Source: JACVRN01 sp963715565
GTDB lineage: Bacteria > Acidobacteriota > Blastocatellia > Pyrinomonadales > Pyrinomonadaceae
Direction of reading: 5' to 3'
Length of the DNA stretch: 64,000 bases
Assembly (NCBI GenBank): GCA_963715565.1
Contig: OY970256.1
Location: 5,084,001 to 5,148,000, forward strand
The position numbers were made by a program, and so were the translations under genes. The notes under the pieces were generated by a model. That model saw only the letters and a list, made by a program, of their open reading frames with translations, made no database searches and was not told the origin of the DNA. Of this stretch, positions 6,303-15,311 are shown one piece after another; the first letter of the stretch is position 1; each line of letters opens with the position of its first letter.

Positions 6303-7352
6303 ATGGGCGAGCGAATCATAGAAACAGAGGGTGACTCGCTGGAGGAAGCTAGAACAAAATTGTCCACGGATAATCTCATTGTCCTTGATGAGCATGTTCT
6401 TTGTCGTGGGCGAGTAGAAGCTATCGAAAGCATCGCTGGCTCTGTCGAAGAAGCTCTTTCAAAGGCAAATAGTAAAATCCCGGCAGGAGCGAGGATTGAA
6501 TCTCAGAGAGTTAAAATCGCTCCCAAGCGAGTCATGCTTCGGGTAGCGGGAGATGACGAAGAAAGTGCAGGAAAAGGCAAAGCCGAAATAATAGAATCCG
6601 TAACGCTCCATAAACAGGGCAGAAAGGGGTTCTTAGGAATTGGCAGGACTCAGAATGTTTATGAAGTAGTTATATTTCAACAAGCTGTAGTGGAATTAAG
6701 ATTTCGGGAGAAGGCGAGGCTTTTAGCTATAGTTAAGGATTATTTAGCACATGATTTATTGCGAAACATTCAGGAACTACGTGGCAGAGATGCGCAATGG
6801 GAAGAAATCCTTCAATCATTAAATCCGAAAAAGGAGGAGCACGTTAAAGATTTGCTTAATAGGCTTCTGATACCGGACGTGATAGATCTCCACGCGGCTT
6901 TGGATATTATCGAGAATAGGTGTCGCCAGAATGAAAGAGCGAATTGGAAAAAAGTGATTGAGGAAGCGCACATTGAAGTTTCAGAGATACGAAAACGACT
7001 GCGGGTTGAATTAAGAGGGCTTGACCAAGAGCTTGCCGATGTGTTCATGTTTTACACTTCCATAGATTGGTATCCGAAAAGTAATAGAGAGCCTACCGGC
7101 ATACCTATGCACACAAGGTCAGACTATGGTAATCATCCTCCCGACCCAAGACACAGAAAGATCATTCCGCATTACTCAACTGACAGCGAGTCATTCAAAA
7201 AGCTTAAAGAAAGGGCTAAAGAATTTGGCACTTATGAGCTTTGCAAACAATTTCTCGCTGAAGAAGGTCAGGATGAGACTAGCGCCACAATGAAACAAAA
7301 GTGCATGGCTATTTTAAAAGCCCGAAGGTTACAGTTAAGGCGCGAGAGGTAG
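6303..7352 (+). CDS. Cassette 5 protein with Jag-N-like motif
   Basis: The ATG at 6303 is chosen because GGAGG (6291-6295) precedes it at the right spacing; the longer frame starts inside the attC. The 349-residue protein has a repeated alpha/beta N-terminal part (SLEEARTKL and SVEEALSKA units) leading to RKGFLGIGRTQNVYEV at about residues 106-121. This resembles the KKGFLGIGSK signature of the Jag-N domain found at the start of SpoIIIJ-associated RNA-binding proteins. No KH or R3H domain follows. Instead there is a charged helical region and a C-terminal segment with IDWYPKSN and SDYGNHPPDPRHRK. The Jag-N link is suggestive, and the full function is unknown. Confidence 0.7.
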   Translation: MGERIIETEGDSLEEARTKLSTDNLIVLDEHVLCRGRVEAIESIAGSVEEALSKANSKIPAGARIESQRVKIAPKRVMLRVAGDDEESAGKGKAEIIESVTLHKQGRKGFLGIGRTQNVYEVVIFQQAVVELRFREKARLLAIVKDYLAHDLLRNIQELRGRDAQWEEILQSLNPKKEEHVKDLLNRLLIPDVIDLHAALDIIENRCRQNERANWKKVIEEAHIEVSEIRKRLRVELRGLDQELADVFMFYTSIDWYPKSNREPTGIPMHTRSDYGNHPPDPRHRKIIPHYSTDSESFKKLKERAKEFGTYELCKQFLAEEGQDETSATMKQKCMAILKARRLQLRRER

Positions 7353-7392
7353 AGCTATCCGTGTTTCGAGAAGTCCTAAGACTATGGGCCGC

Positions 7393-7501
7393 GCCTAACA
7401 ACTCATTCAACCCGAGCCCGCGACAGCATCCCTTTCATCGTCGAATCCTGCGATTTGGTAGAATGGTGCTCGCGCTCGGCGGGTTAATTCGAGCGTTATG
7501 C
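7393..7501 (+). other. attC: attC site 5
   Basis: R'' core GCCTAAC (7393-7399) and R' core GTTATGC (7495-7501). R'' matches TTAGGC at the start of its cassette. Its right arm reads GCGGGTTAATTCGAGC. The reverse complement of that arm is the best match in the window to the target guides of the IS110 bridge RNA at 18735-18770. Confidence 0.95.
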
Positions 7502-7530
7502 CGCTATGAGCGACATCTAAGGAGGTTTCT

Positions 7531-8010
7531 ATGAGCCCAAAGAAGGAGACGCAAGAGTCCACCAAGAGCACCACCGCGATCAACAAGAAGTCCAGGGGAT
7601 TCACGGACGAGGAACGAGCCGCGATGAAGGCTCGCGCCCAAGAGCTGAAGGCGGAAGCGCGCGCGAACAAGAACAAAGCGGATGGGGAAAATGACGTGCT
7701 CGCGACGATCGCCGCGATGCCGGAACCGGATCGCGCCATGGCCAAGCGGCTGCATGAGATCATCAAAGCCAGCGCGCCCGCACTCTCTCCGAGGACTTGG
7801 TATGGGATGCCCGCATATGCCAGGGACGGCAAGGTGGTCTGCTTCTTCCAAAGCGCGCAGAAGTTCAAAACAAGGTACGCGTCGTTCGGCTTCAGCGACG
7901 CGGCGAACCTCGACGAAGGCGCTCTGTGGCCGACCGCCTTCGCGCTGAAGGAGTTGACTGTCGCCGAAGAGGCAAGGATCGTCGCGCTTGTGAAGAAGGC
8001 GGTGAGCTGA
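7531..8010 (+). CDS. DUF1801 (YdhG-like) protein
   Basis: A 159-residue protein. The first 50 residues are lysine/alanine-rich and charged. The rest (MPEPDRAMAKRLHEIIKASA, TWYGMPAYARDGKVVCFF, YASFGFSDAANLDEGALWPT) is a DUF1801 domain, the fold of YdhG and the frataxin-like iron chaperone Fra. Small stand-alone DUF1801 proteins are common in accessory DNA, and their role is not settled. Start chosen at the ATG after AAGGAGG (7519-7525). G+C content is higher than in neighbouring cassettes, which suggests a different donor. Confidence 0.85.
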   Translation: MSPKKETQESTKSTTAINKKSRGFTDEERAAMKARAQELKAEARANKNKADGENDVLATIAAMPEPDRAMAKRLHEIIKASAPALSPRTWYGMPAYARDGKVVCFFQSAQKFKTRYASFGFSDAANLDEGALWPTAFALKELTVAEEARIVALVKKAVS

Positions 8011-8063
8011 AGACTGATCGCAAGTGTAAGAGACCCCAAGAATCGACGTACGTGGAGATCGCG

Positions 8064-8166
8064 GCATAACAACTCATTCAACCGGAGCGCGAGTTAGCAT
8101 GACTTTCATCGAGAACTTGAATGGTGTCGGCGTTGTGTGCGCGCCCTGTTAATTCGAGCGTTATGC
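8064..8166 (+). other. attC: attC site 6
   Basis: R'' core GCATAAC (8064-8070) and R' core GTTATGC (8160-8166). R'' matches the TTATGC that opens its cassette at 7496. Left arm AACTCATTCAACCGGAG is of the main family, and the right arm CCTGTTAATTCGAGCG is slightly divergent. Confidence 0.95.
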
Positions 8167-8271
8167 CGCCTCAGGAGATCTGTGATATGGGAGAGACCCT
8201 CATCGACTTTAATAAGGTCTCCGTACGGTTCCACATCTAGATACCACCTGATTAAAAGGAAGATCCTCAGC

Positions 8272-11200
8272 ATGACCACACTCCACATTCGCCAAGACGC
8301 TCCAAAAGATGGTCACTACCCCGTCCGCCTCACTTTAAAGCGGCACGGTCAACCGCCCGTGGAAGCCGAGGCAAACATCGATTTCGCCCTTCCCGAGCAG
8401 GAGCAGGAAGACATCCGCTGGTATCTCGAAGACTACCTCCAGCGCGCCGACGTCACCGAAGCCGTCACCGTCGAGCAGGTCGAAGAGCGGATGAAGGCAC
8501 GCGGCGAAGAGCTTTACACGAAGGTCCTCGCCGCCAACGGCGACACGCAGGCCCTCTGGTTCTCCATCCGCAACGACCTCGCCGATTTGCGCGTTGAAAT
8601 CACCACCGGCGTGGCCGAGGCTGCTTCCATTCCTTGGGAATTGATGCGCGACCCGAAAATGGACTCCTCCATTTCCCTCCGGGTTAAAGCATTCGTGCGC
8701 GTCCAGTCGAAGTCCAATATCGCCTTTGTCCCCGTCCCTCCTGCGGAGGATGGCCGCATCCGGCTCCTCTACGTCGCGTGCCGTCCGAGCGGCTCGCAGG
8801 ATGTCGAACTGCGCGCCGTGGCCAATCGCCTCCTGCAAGACCTCGGCCCGGACCGTGCCCGCTTCGACATCAAAGCCCTCCGCCCGCCCACATTCGAGCG
8901 CTTGCAGAAAGAACTCGCCGACGCCAAGGCATCCGGCCACCCGTATCACATCGTCCACTTCGACGGCCACGGCATCTATGCCGACTTGAGCAAGTCGAAG
9001 CTCGCCGATTGGCTCGGCGCGCTCTCCAGCCTCACGCTCGGCGGCAATACCACAGGTAAGCACGGCTATCTGCTCTTCGAGCACCCCGGCGAGGACAGGA
9101 TGCGCCCCGTGGACGGCCAAACACTCGGCCAACTTCTACACGACAACGGCGTGCCAGTCCTCGTGCTCAATGCCTGTCAATCCGCCATGCACGAGGCCGC
9201 CGCCGCCAAGACGGACGGGGACGTCCACGACGAAGTCCGCGCCATCGGCTCGCTCGCACAGGAGGTCGTTGACCAGGGCATCCCCGCCGTCCTCGGGATG
9301 CGCTACAGCGTCTACGTCGTCACCGCCGCGCAATACATCGGGCAGCTCTACGCCGCGCTGGCTGGCGGGCGCAGCTTCGGCCAGGCCGCCACCGAGGGGC
9401 GCAAGCATCTACGGCTCAATCCCGAGCGCTGGGTCGGTCTCCAGCCCCGGCCGCTACAGGACTGGTTCGTCCCCGTCGTCTATGAAGCTGCTCCCATCGA
9501 GCTGTGCCCCGCCGGGCATACTGGGGCGCTGGGGGAGCAGCCAGAACTCGATCCCGTCCAGCTCAATCGCCAGCTGTTGCGTTACGTGCCTGAGGAAGGC
9601 TTCATCGGACGCGACGAGACGATTCTCGCGCTCGACCGCGCTTTCGACGAGCACCGCGTCGTCCTCCTGCACGCCTACGCGGGACAGGGGAAAAGCTCCA
9701 CCGCCGTCGAGTTCGCTCGCTGGTACTGCGTCACCGGCGGGCTGGGCGCGCAGCCGCTCGTCCTACTCGCCTCCTTCGAGAGCCATACAGACCTCGACGA
9801 CCTGCTTAACCAGATAGGCCAGTTCTTCTCGCCAATGCTCGCGGCGCAGGAAATCGACTGGAGCGCGATTAACGAACTCGATAAGCGCCGGCAACTCGTC
9901 CTCCAAATCCTCCGCCTAATCCCCGTCCTCTGGATTTGGGACAACGTCGAGCCGGTCGCGGGCTTCCCTGAAGGCACGGAGTCGCAGTGGACAGACGTTG
10001 AGCAGCGCGACCTGCGCGACTTCCTCCAACTGCTCAAGCTCGACAACGCCAGCAAGGCCAAAATCCTGCTCACTTCGCGCAGGGACGAACACTCCTGGCT
10101 CGGCGGTATCCCGCATCGCATTCCCATGCCCCGCATGAGGAACTCCGACGCCGCACGCCTCGCCCTCAAGCTGGGCGAAGAGAGAAAGCTCAAGCGCTCG
10201 GAGATCGCCGACTGGCAGCCGCTGCTCGACTACTGCGCCGGCAACCCGCTCACGCTGCGCGTGCTCGTGGGCCAGGCGGTCAGAGCCGGTCTGCGCGGAC
10301 GGCAGCAAATCGCGGACTTCGTGGAAGCCATCCGCAGCGGCGAGCAGCAGATCGAAGACGCCGACGAAAAGCAGGGCCGCGACAAGTCCCTCGGAGCCTC
10401 GCTCGACTACGGCTTCCGCCACGCCTTCAAGGACGACGAACTCCCAATCATCGCCCTCCTCCATCTCTTCCAGGGGACGGTGGATGTTAATGTCCTGCTC
10501 TTCATGAGTAAAGCTGGCGAACACGCCCTGCCGGAGCTGAAGGGCAGGAGCAAGGAGCATCTCACCAGCCTGCTCGAACGCGCCAGGGACACTGGCCTGC
10601 TCACCCATCTCGGCGCGACCTGGTTCTCCATCCACCCCGCGCTGCCGTGGTTCCTCCGCCAGCTCTTCGCCCGCCACTACGACGGCCAGGCCGGCCGCTC
10701 CACCTCCCACGCCGCCCTCCGCGCCTGGGTCGAGGCGGTTGGCGAATTGGGCGACTATTACTATGAGCAGTTCAACGAAGGTAACCGGCGCGTGATTGAA
10801 TTGCTGTCATTGGAGGAAGCCAACCTCCTCCACGCCCGCCGCCTCGCCCGCCGGAACCAATGGTGGATGCTGGTCATTTACTGTATGCAAGGCCTGCGCA
10901 GCCTTTACGAATATCAAGGCCGCACGGCGGAATGGGCGAGACTGGTCGAGGAAATCCGTCACGACTACTGCACTGACGAGGACCAACCCATTCCAGGTCG
11001 CGAAGACAATTATGTTCTGGCCATGGGATACCGTATCAGTCTGGCGCAGCAACACGAGCGCGACTTCGTCAAAGCCACCGCACTTCAGGAGAAGCTGGTT
11101 GGGTTGCATCGCCAGCAGACAGCCTCTCTCTTAGCCCTACCTACAGACGTTCCGCTCGACGACGAGCAGCGCCACCGGCTGCGGACGCTCACTGTGAGTG

Positions 11201-11931
11201 TGTTAATGCTGGGTCAAGTCCTCAGGGAACAGGGCGACGCGGAATGTGTGCAGCACTATCTGGAAGCTATCAGCCATGGCCGACGAATCGGCGACAAGCC
11301 AGTCGAGGCCATTGCTGAATACAACCTCGGCCATGCTTACATGCAACTCCCCACCATCCGTGATCTCGACGCCGCGGAGGCGGCCTACCAGCGTAGCCTG
11401 GATTTGGTGAATCCGGACGACGCTTTGGGCCGATCCAAGTGCATCCATCAGATCGGCATGGTGCATCACAAGCGCTTCCGCGAGGCCCTCCAACGCAAAG
11501 AGCAGGTGGAGGCACTGCGCCATGCCCAGGCAGCGGAAGCGCGTTACCTTGAAGGGCTACGGCTGCGCCCCAAGGACGCCTTGACCGACCTCGCGCCAAT
11601 GCACATCGTACTTGGCAATCTCTATCAGGAAGTCGGCCAACTCGACAGCGCCCGCGAGCACTACGAGCAAAGCGCGCAGTATTATGAGAATGTCGGCAAC
11701 CATTTCGGTGCCGGCCAAACGCGCTTCAACATGGCCGCCATGTATGTCCGGGCGGCGACACGGGAAAAGCAGCCGTCCCAGCAGCGCGCCACTCTGCTCC
11801 GCGCGCGGGCTTATGCCGAGGCCGCCTTGCGCGACTTCCAGCAATACCAGGGTCGCGCCGCCGCAGACGAGGCAAACGCCCAAAACCTCCTCGACCTCAT
11901 CAACCAACAACTCGCGGAACTGCCACAATAA
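8272..11931 (+). CDS. CHAT protease - STAND NTPase - TPR protein
   Basis: ATG 8272 is preferred over an upstream in-frame start that begins inside the attC. The 1219-residue protein has an N-terminal CHAT (caspase-like) region with catalytic His in HFDGHG (about residue 231) and Cys in LNACQSA (about 301). An NB-ARC/STAND NTPase follows, with Walker A YAGQGKSST (about 467-475), Walker B-like VLWIWDN and LLTSRRDE. TPR-type helices lie from about 950 to the end. CHAT-STAND-TPR architectures are typical of prokaryotic conflict systems: TPRs sense, the NTPase oligomerises and the protease cuts a target, often a gasdermin or another partner. No partner gene lies in this cassette. A 3.9 kb cassette is exceptionally large. 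Its attC belongs to a minority type shared only with the TIR cassette. Confidence 0.88.
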   Translation: MTTLHIRQDAPKDGHYPVRLTLKRHGQPPVEAEANIDFALPEQEQEDIRWYLEDYLQRADVTEAVTVEQVEERMKARGEELYTKVLAANGDTQALWFSIRNDLADLRVEITTGVAEAASIPWELMRDPKMDSSISLRVKAFVRVQSKSNIAFVPVPPAEDGRIRLLYVACRPSGSQDVELRAVANRLLQDLGPDRARFDIKALRPPTFERLQKELADAKASGHPYHIVHFDGHGIYADLSKSKLADWLGALSSLTLGGNTTGKHGYLLFEHPGEDRMRPVDGQTLGQLLHDNGVPVLVLNACQSAMHEAAAAKTDGDVHDEVRAIGSLAQEVVDQGIPAVLGMRYSVYVVTAAQYIGQLYAALAGGRSFGQAATEGRKHLRLNPERWVGLQPRPLQDWFVPVVYEAAPIELCPAGHTGALGEQPELDPVQLNRQLLRYVPEEGFIGRDETILALDRAFDEHRVVLLHAYAGQGKSSTAVEFARWYCVTGGLGAQPLVLLASFESHTDLDDLLNQIGQFFSPMLAAQEIDWSAINELDKRRQLVLQILRLIPVLWIWDNVEPVAGFPEGTESQWTDVEQRDLRDFLQLLKLDNASKAKILLTSRRDEHSWLGGIPHRIPMPRMRNSDAARLALKLGEERKLKRSEIADWQPLLDYCAGNPLTLRVLVGQAVRAGLRGRQQIADFVEAIRSGEQQIEDADEKQGRDKSLGASLDYGFRHAFKDDELPIIALLHLFQGTVDVNVLLFMSKAGEHALPELKGRSKEHLTSLLERARDTGLLTHLGATWFSIHPALPWFLRQLFARHYDGQAGRSTSHAALRAWVEAVGELGDYYYEQFNEGNRRVIELLSLEEANLLHARRLARRNQWWMLVIYCMQGLRSLYEYQGRTAEWARLVEEIRHDYCTDEDQPIPGREDNYVLAMGYRISLAQQHERDFVKATALQEKLVGLHRQQTASLLALPTDVPLDDEQRHRLRTLTVSVLMLGQVLREQGDAECVQHYLEAISHGRRIGDKPVEAIAEYNLGHAYMQLPTIRDLDAAEAAYQRSLDLVNPDDALGRSKCIHQIGMVHHKRFREALQRKEQVEALRHAQAAEARYLEGLRLRPKDALTDLAPMHIVLGNLYQEVGQLDSAREHYEQSAQYYENVGNHFGAGQTRFNMAAMYVRAATREKQPSQQRATLLRARAYAEAALRDFQQYQGRAAADEANAQNLLDLINQQLAELPQ

Positions 11932-11987
11932 GGGAAGCCTTGCGCGCACAGTGACAAAGGCTTGAGAAGGTCCTGCAAACGGACGCG

Positions 11988-12073
11988 GCATAACAACGGC
12001 ATGCACCCGGCCCGCAATAGCGCGGCTCTCATCATCAAAGGCAACAGCGGGCGGGTGATGCCGGGCGTTATAT
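11988..12073 (+). other. attC: attC site 7 (minority type B)
   Basis: R'' core GCATAAC (11988-11994) matches TTATGC at the start of its cassette, and the R' core is GTTATAT (12067-12073). The arms ACGGCATGCACCCGGCC and GGGCGGGTGATGCCGGGC differ from the main family but closely match attC 17 after the TIR cassette. Confidence 0.92.
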
Positions 12074-12117
12074 TTCCTTGACATCAAACGTGGAGACACA
12101 ACAATTGGAGAATAAAG

Positions 12118-12708
12118 ATGTGGGATGAAAGGTATAGTGTGGAAGAGTACGCATATGGCACAGCTCCGAATGAATTTTTGGTAGAGAAAGTCAGCTGTAT
12201 TCCAAAAGGTAAAGTTCTTAGCCTGGCTGAGGGAGAAGGACGGAATGCCGTTTTCCTTGCGAAACAGGGCTACGCTGTAACAGCTGTAGATGCATCTCTG
12301 GTTGGTTTGAATAAGGGCAGAAAGCTGGCTGAGGAGAACGATGTTGTCGTTGAGTTTATTCATGCTGATTTGGCAGATTATGATTTAGGTGAGAATAAAT
12401 GGGACGGAATCGTATCTATATTTTGTCCCCTACCCTCTTCGTTAAGAAAAGAGCTGTATAAGAAGGTGATCGCGGGGCTGAAACAGAACGGGGTTTTTCT
12501 GCTTGAGGCTTATACTCCCGATCAGTTGAAGCATGGTACTGGCGGAGGAAATTCAGTTGATGTGATGCAGTCTGAAAAGTCTTTACGCTTTGAGTTAGCT
12601 GGCCTCAAGTTTAAGCATCTGACTGAGCTTGAGCGTCATGTAATAGAAGGTGTTTATCATACTGGTATTGGCTCAGTAGTTCAGGCTATTGCCACAAAAG
12701 AAATCTAA
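12118..12708 (+). CDS. SAM-dependent methyltransferase (TehB/class I type)
   Basis: A 196-residue class I methyltransferase. Motif I is VLSLAEGEGRNAVFLA (about residues 34-49), the acidic residue ending strand 2 is in AVDAS, and FIHADLADYDL and DGIVSIFCPLP are motifs II/III. The N-terminal MWDERYSVEEYAYGTAPNEF is the common start of TehB/thiopurine-methyltransferase-like enzymes. The substrate cannot be told from sequence; such enzymes often detoxify metalloids or small thiols. A GGAG lies about 10 bases before the ATG. The stop TAA (12706-12708) lies within the R'' core of its attC. A+T rich. Confidence 0.88.
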   Translation: MWDERYSVEEYAYGTAPNEFLVEKVSCIPKGKVLSLAEGEGRNAVFLAKQGYAVTAVDASLVGLNKGRKLAEENDVVVEFIHADLADYDLGENKWDGIVSIFCPLPSSLRKELYKKVIAGLKQNGVFLLEAYTPDQLKHGTGGGNSVDVMQSEKSLRFELAGLKFKHLTELERHVIEGVYHTGIGSVVQAIATKEI

Positions 12709-12803
12709 CAACTCATTCAACCGGAGCGGAATCAGCTGCTTTTCATCGTCAACTTGGATGCTGCTCGGCAATTCTTCCCGCCCGGTTAATTCGGGCGTTA
12801 GAA
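12703..12803 (+). other. attC: attC site 8
   Basis: R'' core ATCTAAC (12703-12709) and R' core GTTAGAA (12797-12803), with main-family arms AACTCATTCAACCGGAGC and CCGCCCGGTTAATTCGGGC. The cassette start (TTATAT) differs from the R'' complement at one base, the weakest match among the complete sites. Confidence 0.9.
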
Positions 12804-12882
12804 CCGCCTGCTTGCAGCGACATGAGACAGACAGAAGAAACTTTGTCGAGTGGTCACGCCGCTGCCTGAGGGGCGGTCTAAT
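12798..12882. ncRNA. ORF-less hairpin mini-cassette, copy 2
   Basis: Related to the 3149-3233 unit over its length, with ACCGCC/GGCGGT outer stem and CGACATGA/TCACGCCG inner stem. The two changed stem positions are A-C on the top strand and G-T (wobble) on the bottom strand, so folding is kept better on the bottom strand. It starts at the R' core of attC 8, as copy 1 starts at attC 1. The following attC is broken: only GTCTAAT and ATCTCATTCAACC remain. Confidence 0.55.
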
Positions 12883-12897
12883 ATCTCATTCAACCAA
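12876..12897 (+). other. attC: attC remnant 9 (left half only)
   Basis: GTCTAAT (12876-12882) plus ATCTCATTCAACC is the left arm of a main-family attC with a mutated core. The right arm and R' core are missing, so the joint to the DNA that follows was made by deletion or non-integrase insertion. Confidence 0.7.
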
Positions 12898-13260
12898 ACA
12901 AATACTCCTCTTCTCCCCTTCCCCACATCACCAAGGAATGAATGTTTATCGCGGCCTACCTACAGCCAAAATTACGATGATGCTTTCGCAGAGTTCTCTG
13001 TTTATGCTAGTATCCCGGGCCATGATCAGTGCTCCTCATTCATAAATCTAACAGGCATCAATTTTGGAGCCAGTCTTGTTTCCGAGTTTCAAGATTTTCT
13101 CAGAGATAAACCCGTTGAAGACAAACTCGGCCCTCGAAGTATCCCGATGTCCGCTTGCGAAGAACTGTAGAAAGTGATCGCACGCGAGGCGCGTCAAGCA
13201 GTTACAGCAACTCAGCTGCGATAAAGGACTGATTAACCTGGTGAGAGAAGAGGTGGATAT
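12898..13260. other. Gene-free stretch before the 13261 gene
   Basis: No supported gene. Open frames here (for example 12850-13170) begin inside the mini-cassette or attC remnant and encode low-complexity sequence without recognisable motifs. The end of the stretch holds an AGAAGAGG ribosome-binding site for the gene at 13261. It may be remnant sequence brought in with that gene. Confidence 0.4.
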
Positions 13261-14376
13261 ATGTCTGAAGAAAATCCTGGCGATCTCTGGGAAGAGTTCA
13301 TGGGGCAAGATAAGAACACCCTGGCGCTGCCCGACTACAATAGCAACTACTTTGACTACTCGTTTGAGAGAAACACGGAGGAGGCCCGGCACACGGGGCT
13401 GCGCATCACAGGCAAGTTCCCCTATGCCCGCTATATGAGCTTCAACCTCTACGACGGCGATGAGGGCACTTCGTACGGCGCGCTGACCGATTATCAGATC
13501 AGCCCCTTGCCGGACAACGTCAACCCCTTCGTGGCGGGCAGCGACGCGCAGGCGACAAATCGGTCCTACTCCGTTACGGTCCTGCCCGAAGGCTATTCAA
13601 CCGGCGAGCCGAATGAAGTCACTTTCAGCAAAAAGGTTAAGATGCTGACGGTGATGTTGCGCAATTATGTGCCACAGGGGGACGACTACGGCAACGTGCA
13701 GCTCCCGACGATTGCAGCCTTTGACGCACGCACAGGGCAATCCGTGGCGCTGCCGCCAATCCATCCCCTCAGAGGCAGTATGCCCCCGGCGATTATGACT
13801 GCGCGTCTGGCCCCCGTCTTTTGGACTGCGGAGGACGACGACACCCTACGCTTTTACCATGCTGAGGGAGTCGGGCAATTCAACAACGCCGATAACAAAT
13901 ACCTCATCAGCGCCATCAAGCCGGGAGTGGGTCAGGTGCTGCTCATCCGAATCAAGCCGCCGAGTTATCCCCACAGCAACGATGAGTTTGATAAAACCGA
14001 TGTTCGTTACTGGTCCTTCAACGAAGGCGATCCCAACACCTCCACGCCCTACGGCAGGAAGGACGATGAGTTTCAACCGTCACAGGACGGCTACGTCAAC
14101 ATCGCCATCGGCCATCCGAGCATCAAGGACACGGCTGAAGCGCGCGGCTACAACTTCATGCCCTGGGAGGCTGATCGGGAAAAGTCTGTTATCCTGTACC
14201 GGACTATGGTGGCCAATCCCCAATATCGAGGCAATTTAGCGAGAGTGCCGGTAATTGAACCGAAGGATTTGGAAAATAAGCAGAACCTCCCCGACAAGGA
14301 GGCCAAAAACTACATTGGCGACTATGCGCCAACGGGCAAAAAGATTAACCAGGCTCTCTTTATGTCCGGCCAGTAG
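13261..14376 (+). CDS. Uncharacterised protein with DUF1214-like core
   Basis: A 371-residue protein preceded by AGAGG at about 9 bases. It lacks a signal peptide. The stretch FPYARYMSFNLYDGDEGTSY, followed by ALTDYQISPLPDNVNPF, resembles a beta-rich domain found in DUF1214-type and other uncharacterised bacterial proteins. The later region contains LRFYHAEGVGQFNNADNKYL and SVILYRTMVANPQYRGN, which suggests a complete folded protein. Enzymatic residues cannot be pointed to. It is flanked by broken attC sites on both sides (12876 and 14609), so it may have arrived by a route other than cassette insertion. G+C is higher than in flanking cassettes. Confidence 0.7.
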   Translation: MSEENPGDLWEEFMGQDKNTLALPDYNSNYFDYSFERNTEEARHTGLRITGKFPYARYMSFNLYDGDEGTSYGALTDYQISPLPDNVNPFVAGSDAQATNRSYSVTVLPEGYSTGEPNEVTFSKKVKMLTVMLRNYVPQGDDYGNVQLPTIAAFDARTGQSVALPPIHPLRGSMPPAIMTARLAPVFWTAEDDDTLRFYHAEGVGQFNNADNKYLISAIKPGVGQVLLIRIKPPSYPHSNDEFDKTDVRYWSFNEGDPNTSTPYGRKDDEFQPSQDGYVNIAIGHPSIKDTAEARGYNFMPWEADREKSVILYRTMVANPQYRGNLARVPVIEPKDLENKQNLPDKEAKNYIGDYAPTGKKINQALFMSGQ

Positions 14377-14608
14377 TGGAACGGCGTCGCTGAGATTCTG
14401 AAGTCTGAAGAGATAACTATCGGTTGCCATTATTATCTTCTCTCTCTAGCAGGAGAATGTACGCTCTCCGGCGGCCTGCCCTGTGGGCCTCACGTCAGTT
14501 TCAAGGGTAGCGGTAATAATGAGTAAAAATACCGGGCCATGAGAATCAAGTCCTGGGTGTCGAAGTTCAGAAAAACAAATCAAGATTGAAAGCTCTAAGT
14601 CATGGGCG

Positions 14609-14696
14609 GTCTAACAACTCATTCAACCCGAGACCAAGACCGCATTTCTTTCATCATTGAATTTAAATGCCGGTTGGCGGCATTAATTCCGAAGAA
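14609..14696 (+). other. attC: attC site 10 (degenerate)
   Basis: R'' core GTCTAAC (14609-14615) and left arm AACTCATTCAACCCGAG are intact. The right arm reads GCCGGTTGGCGGCATTAATTCC with no GTTRRRY, so the site is probably dead. Confidence 0.7.
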
Positions 14697-14744
14697 GGAT
14701 TTTATTTCACTTCTCAGTCCCCGGGTATTAGCAACAGACGGCGA

Positions 14745-15029
14745 CTAGGATAGCTTGAGGCACAGGAGTTGAAAACGCCTTCGTTCCAACTTTCGGATTA
14801 ACGACTTAATCGCTCGGATCTCTGCTTTTCTTCTTGGGACTTGTGGCCTGCTTTTTAGCACTTGGATCTTATTCCTCAGGATCACGATATTACGGTTGAG
14901 TTGTAAGAGCGAAGCGTCATTCGATGCCATCTTAGACAATTGTTGTGGCGCAGAGAATTTGAGCCATATGTACCGCCTGCTACCGCGCAGAACTTTCCAC
15001 AATGTTACTAACTGTTCTGTATGTTTCAT
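14745..15029 (-). CDS. Possible small basic protein (weak call)
   Basis: A 94-residue ORF with many Arg and Lys and a likely coiled-coil second half (RRKAEIRAIKSLIRKLERRR). No family recognised. It lies in a degenerate part of the array, has no clear ribosome-binding site and could be chance. Listed because the heptad pattern is better than in the competing plus-strand frame. Confidence 0.25.
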   Translation of the reverse strand: MKHTEQLVTLWKVLRGSRRYIWLKFSAPQQLSKMASNDASLLQLNRNIVILRNKIQVLKSRPQVPRRKAEIRAIKSLIRKLERRRFQLLCLKLS

Positions 15030-15311
15030 GATTGGGAAAGACGTCCAGTGCGCGATTCTAACAGAGTGTCAGACTAAAGTAAGCCTCATCCCACTAATGC
15101 CATTCGTGTGTAGTAGCTCTATTAAAACGTTGGTCACGCGAGATAATCAATACGTTATTGACGGCCTGCATCGTCCGGGAACGGTTGACCCGAGCTAGAC
15201 AATCATTGACACTGCCGTTTGCTTTAGCATAAAAGCACACTTACTCTCGCAATGCGGCGAATAAAAATGCTCCGCCGCCTGGCGCTTCCGTCCCTGAAAG
15301 GAGGAGAGCTT

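Larger units (their letters stand above)
14377..15311. other. Poorly coding stretch with a degenerate attC
   Basis: Contains the attC remnant at 14609 and two weak overlapping ORFs on opposite strands (14745-15029 minus, 14896-15198 plus), neither with recognisable motifs or a good ribosome-binding site. GCTAGAC at 15194-15200 differs by one base from GTTAGAC, the core expected to open the TPR cassette whose R'' is GTCTAAC at 17017. This is probably where that cassette starts. Confidence 0.4.

Noticed and set aside
9170..9817. Long Ser/Pro/Arg-rich frame inside the CHAT-STAND gene
   Set aside because: Typical high-GC frame shadow of the real gene, which has intact catalytic motifs in its own frame.
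12850..13170. 106-codon open frame after mini-cassette 2
   Set aside because: It starts inside the mini-cassette, reads through the attC remnant and shows no motif or ribosome-binding site.
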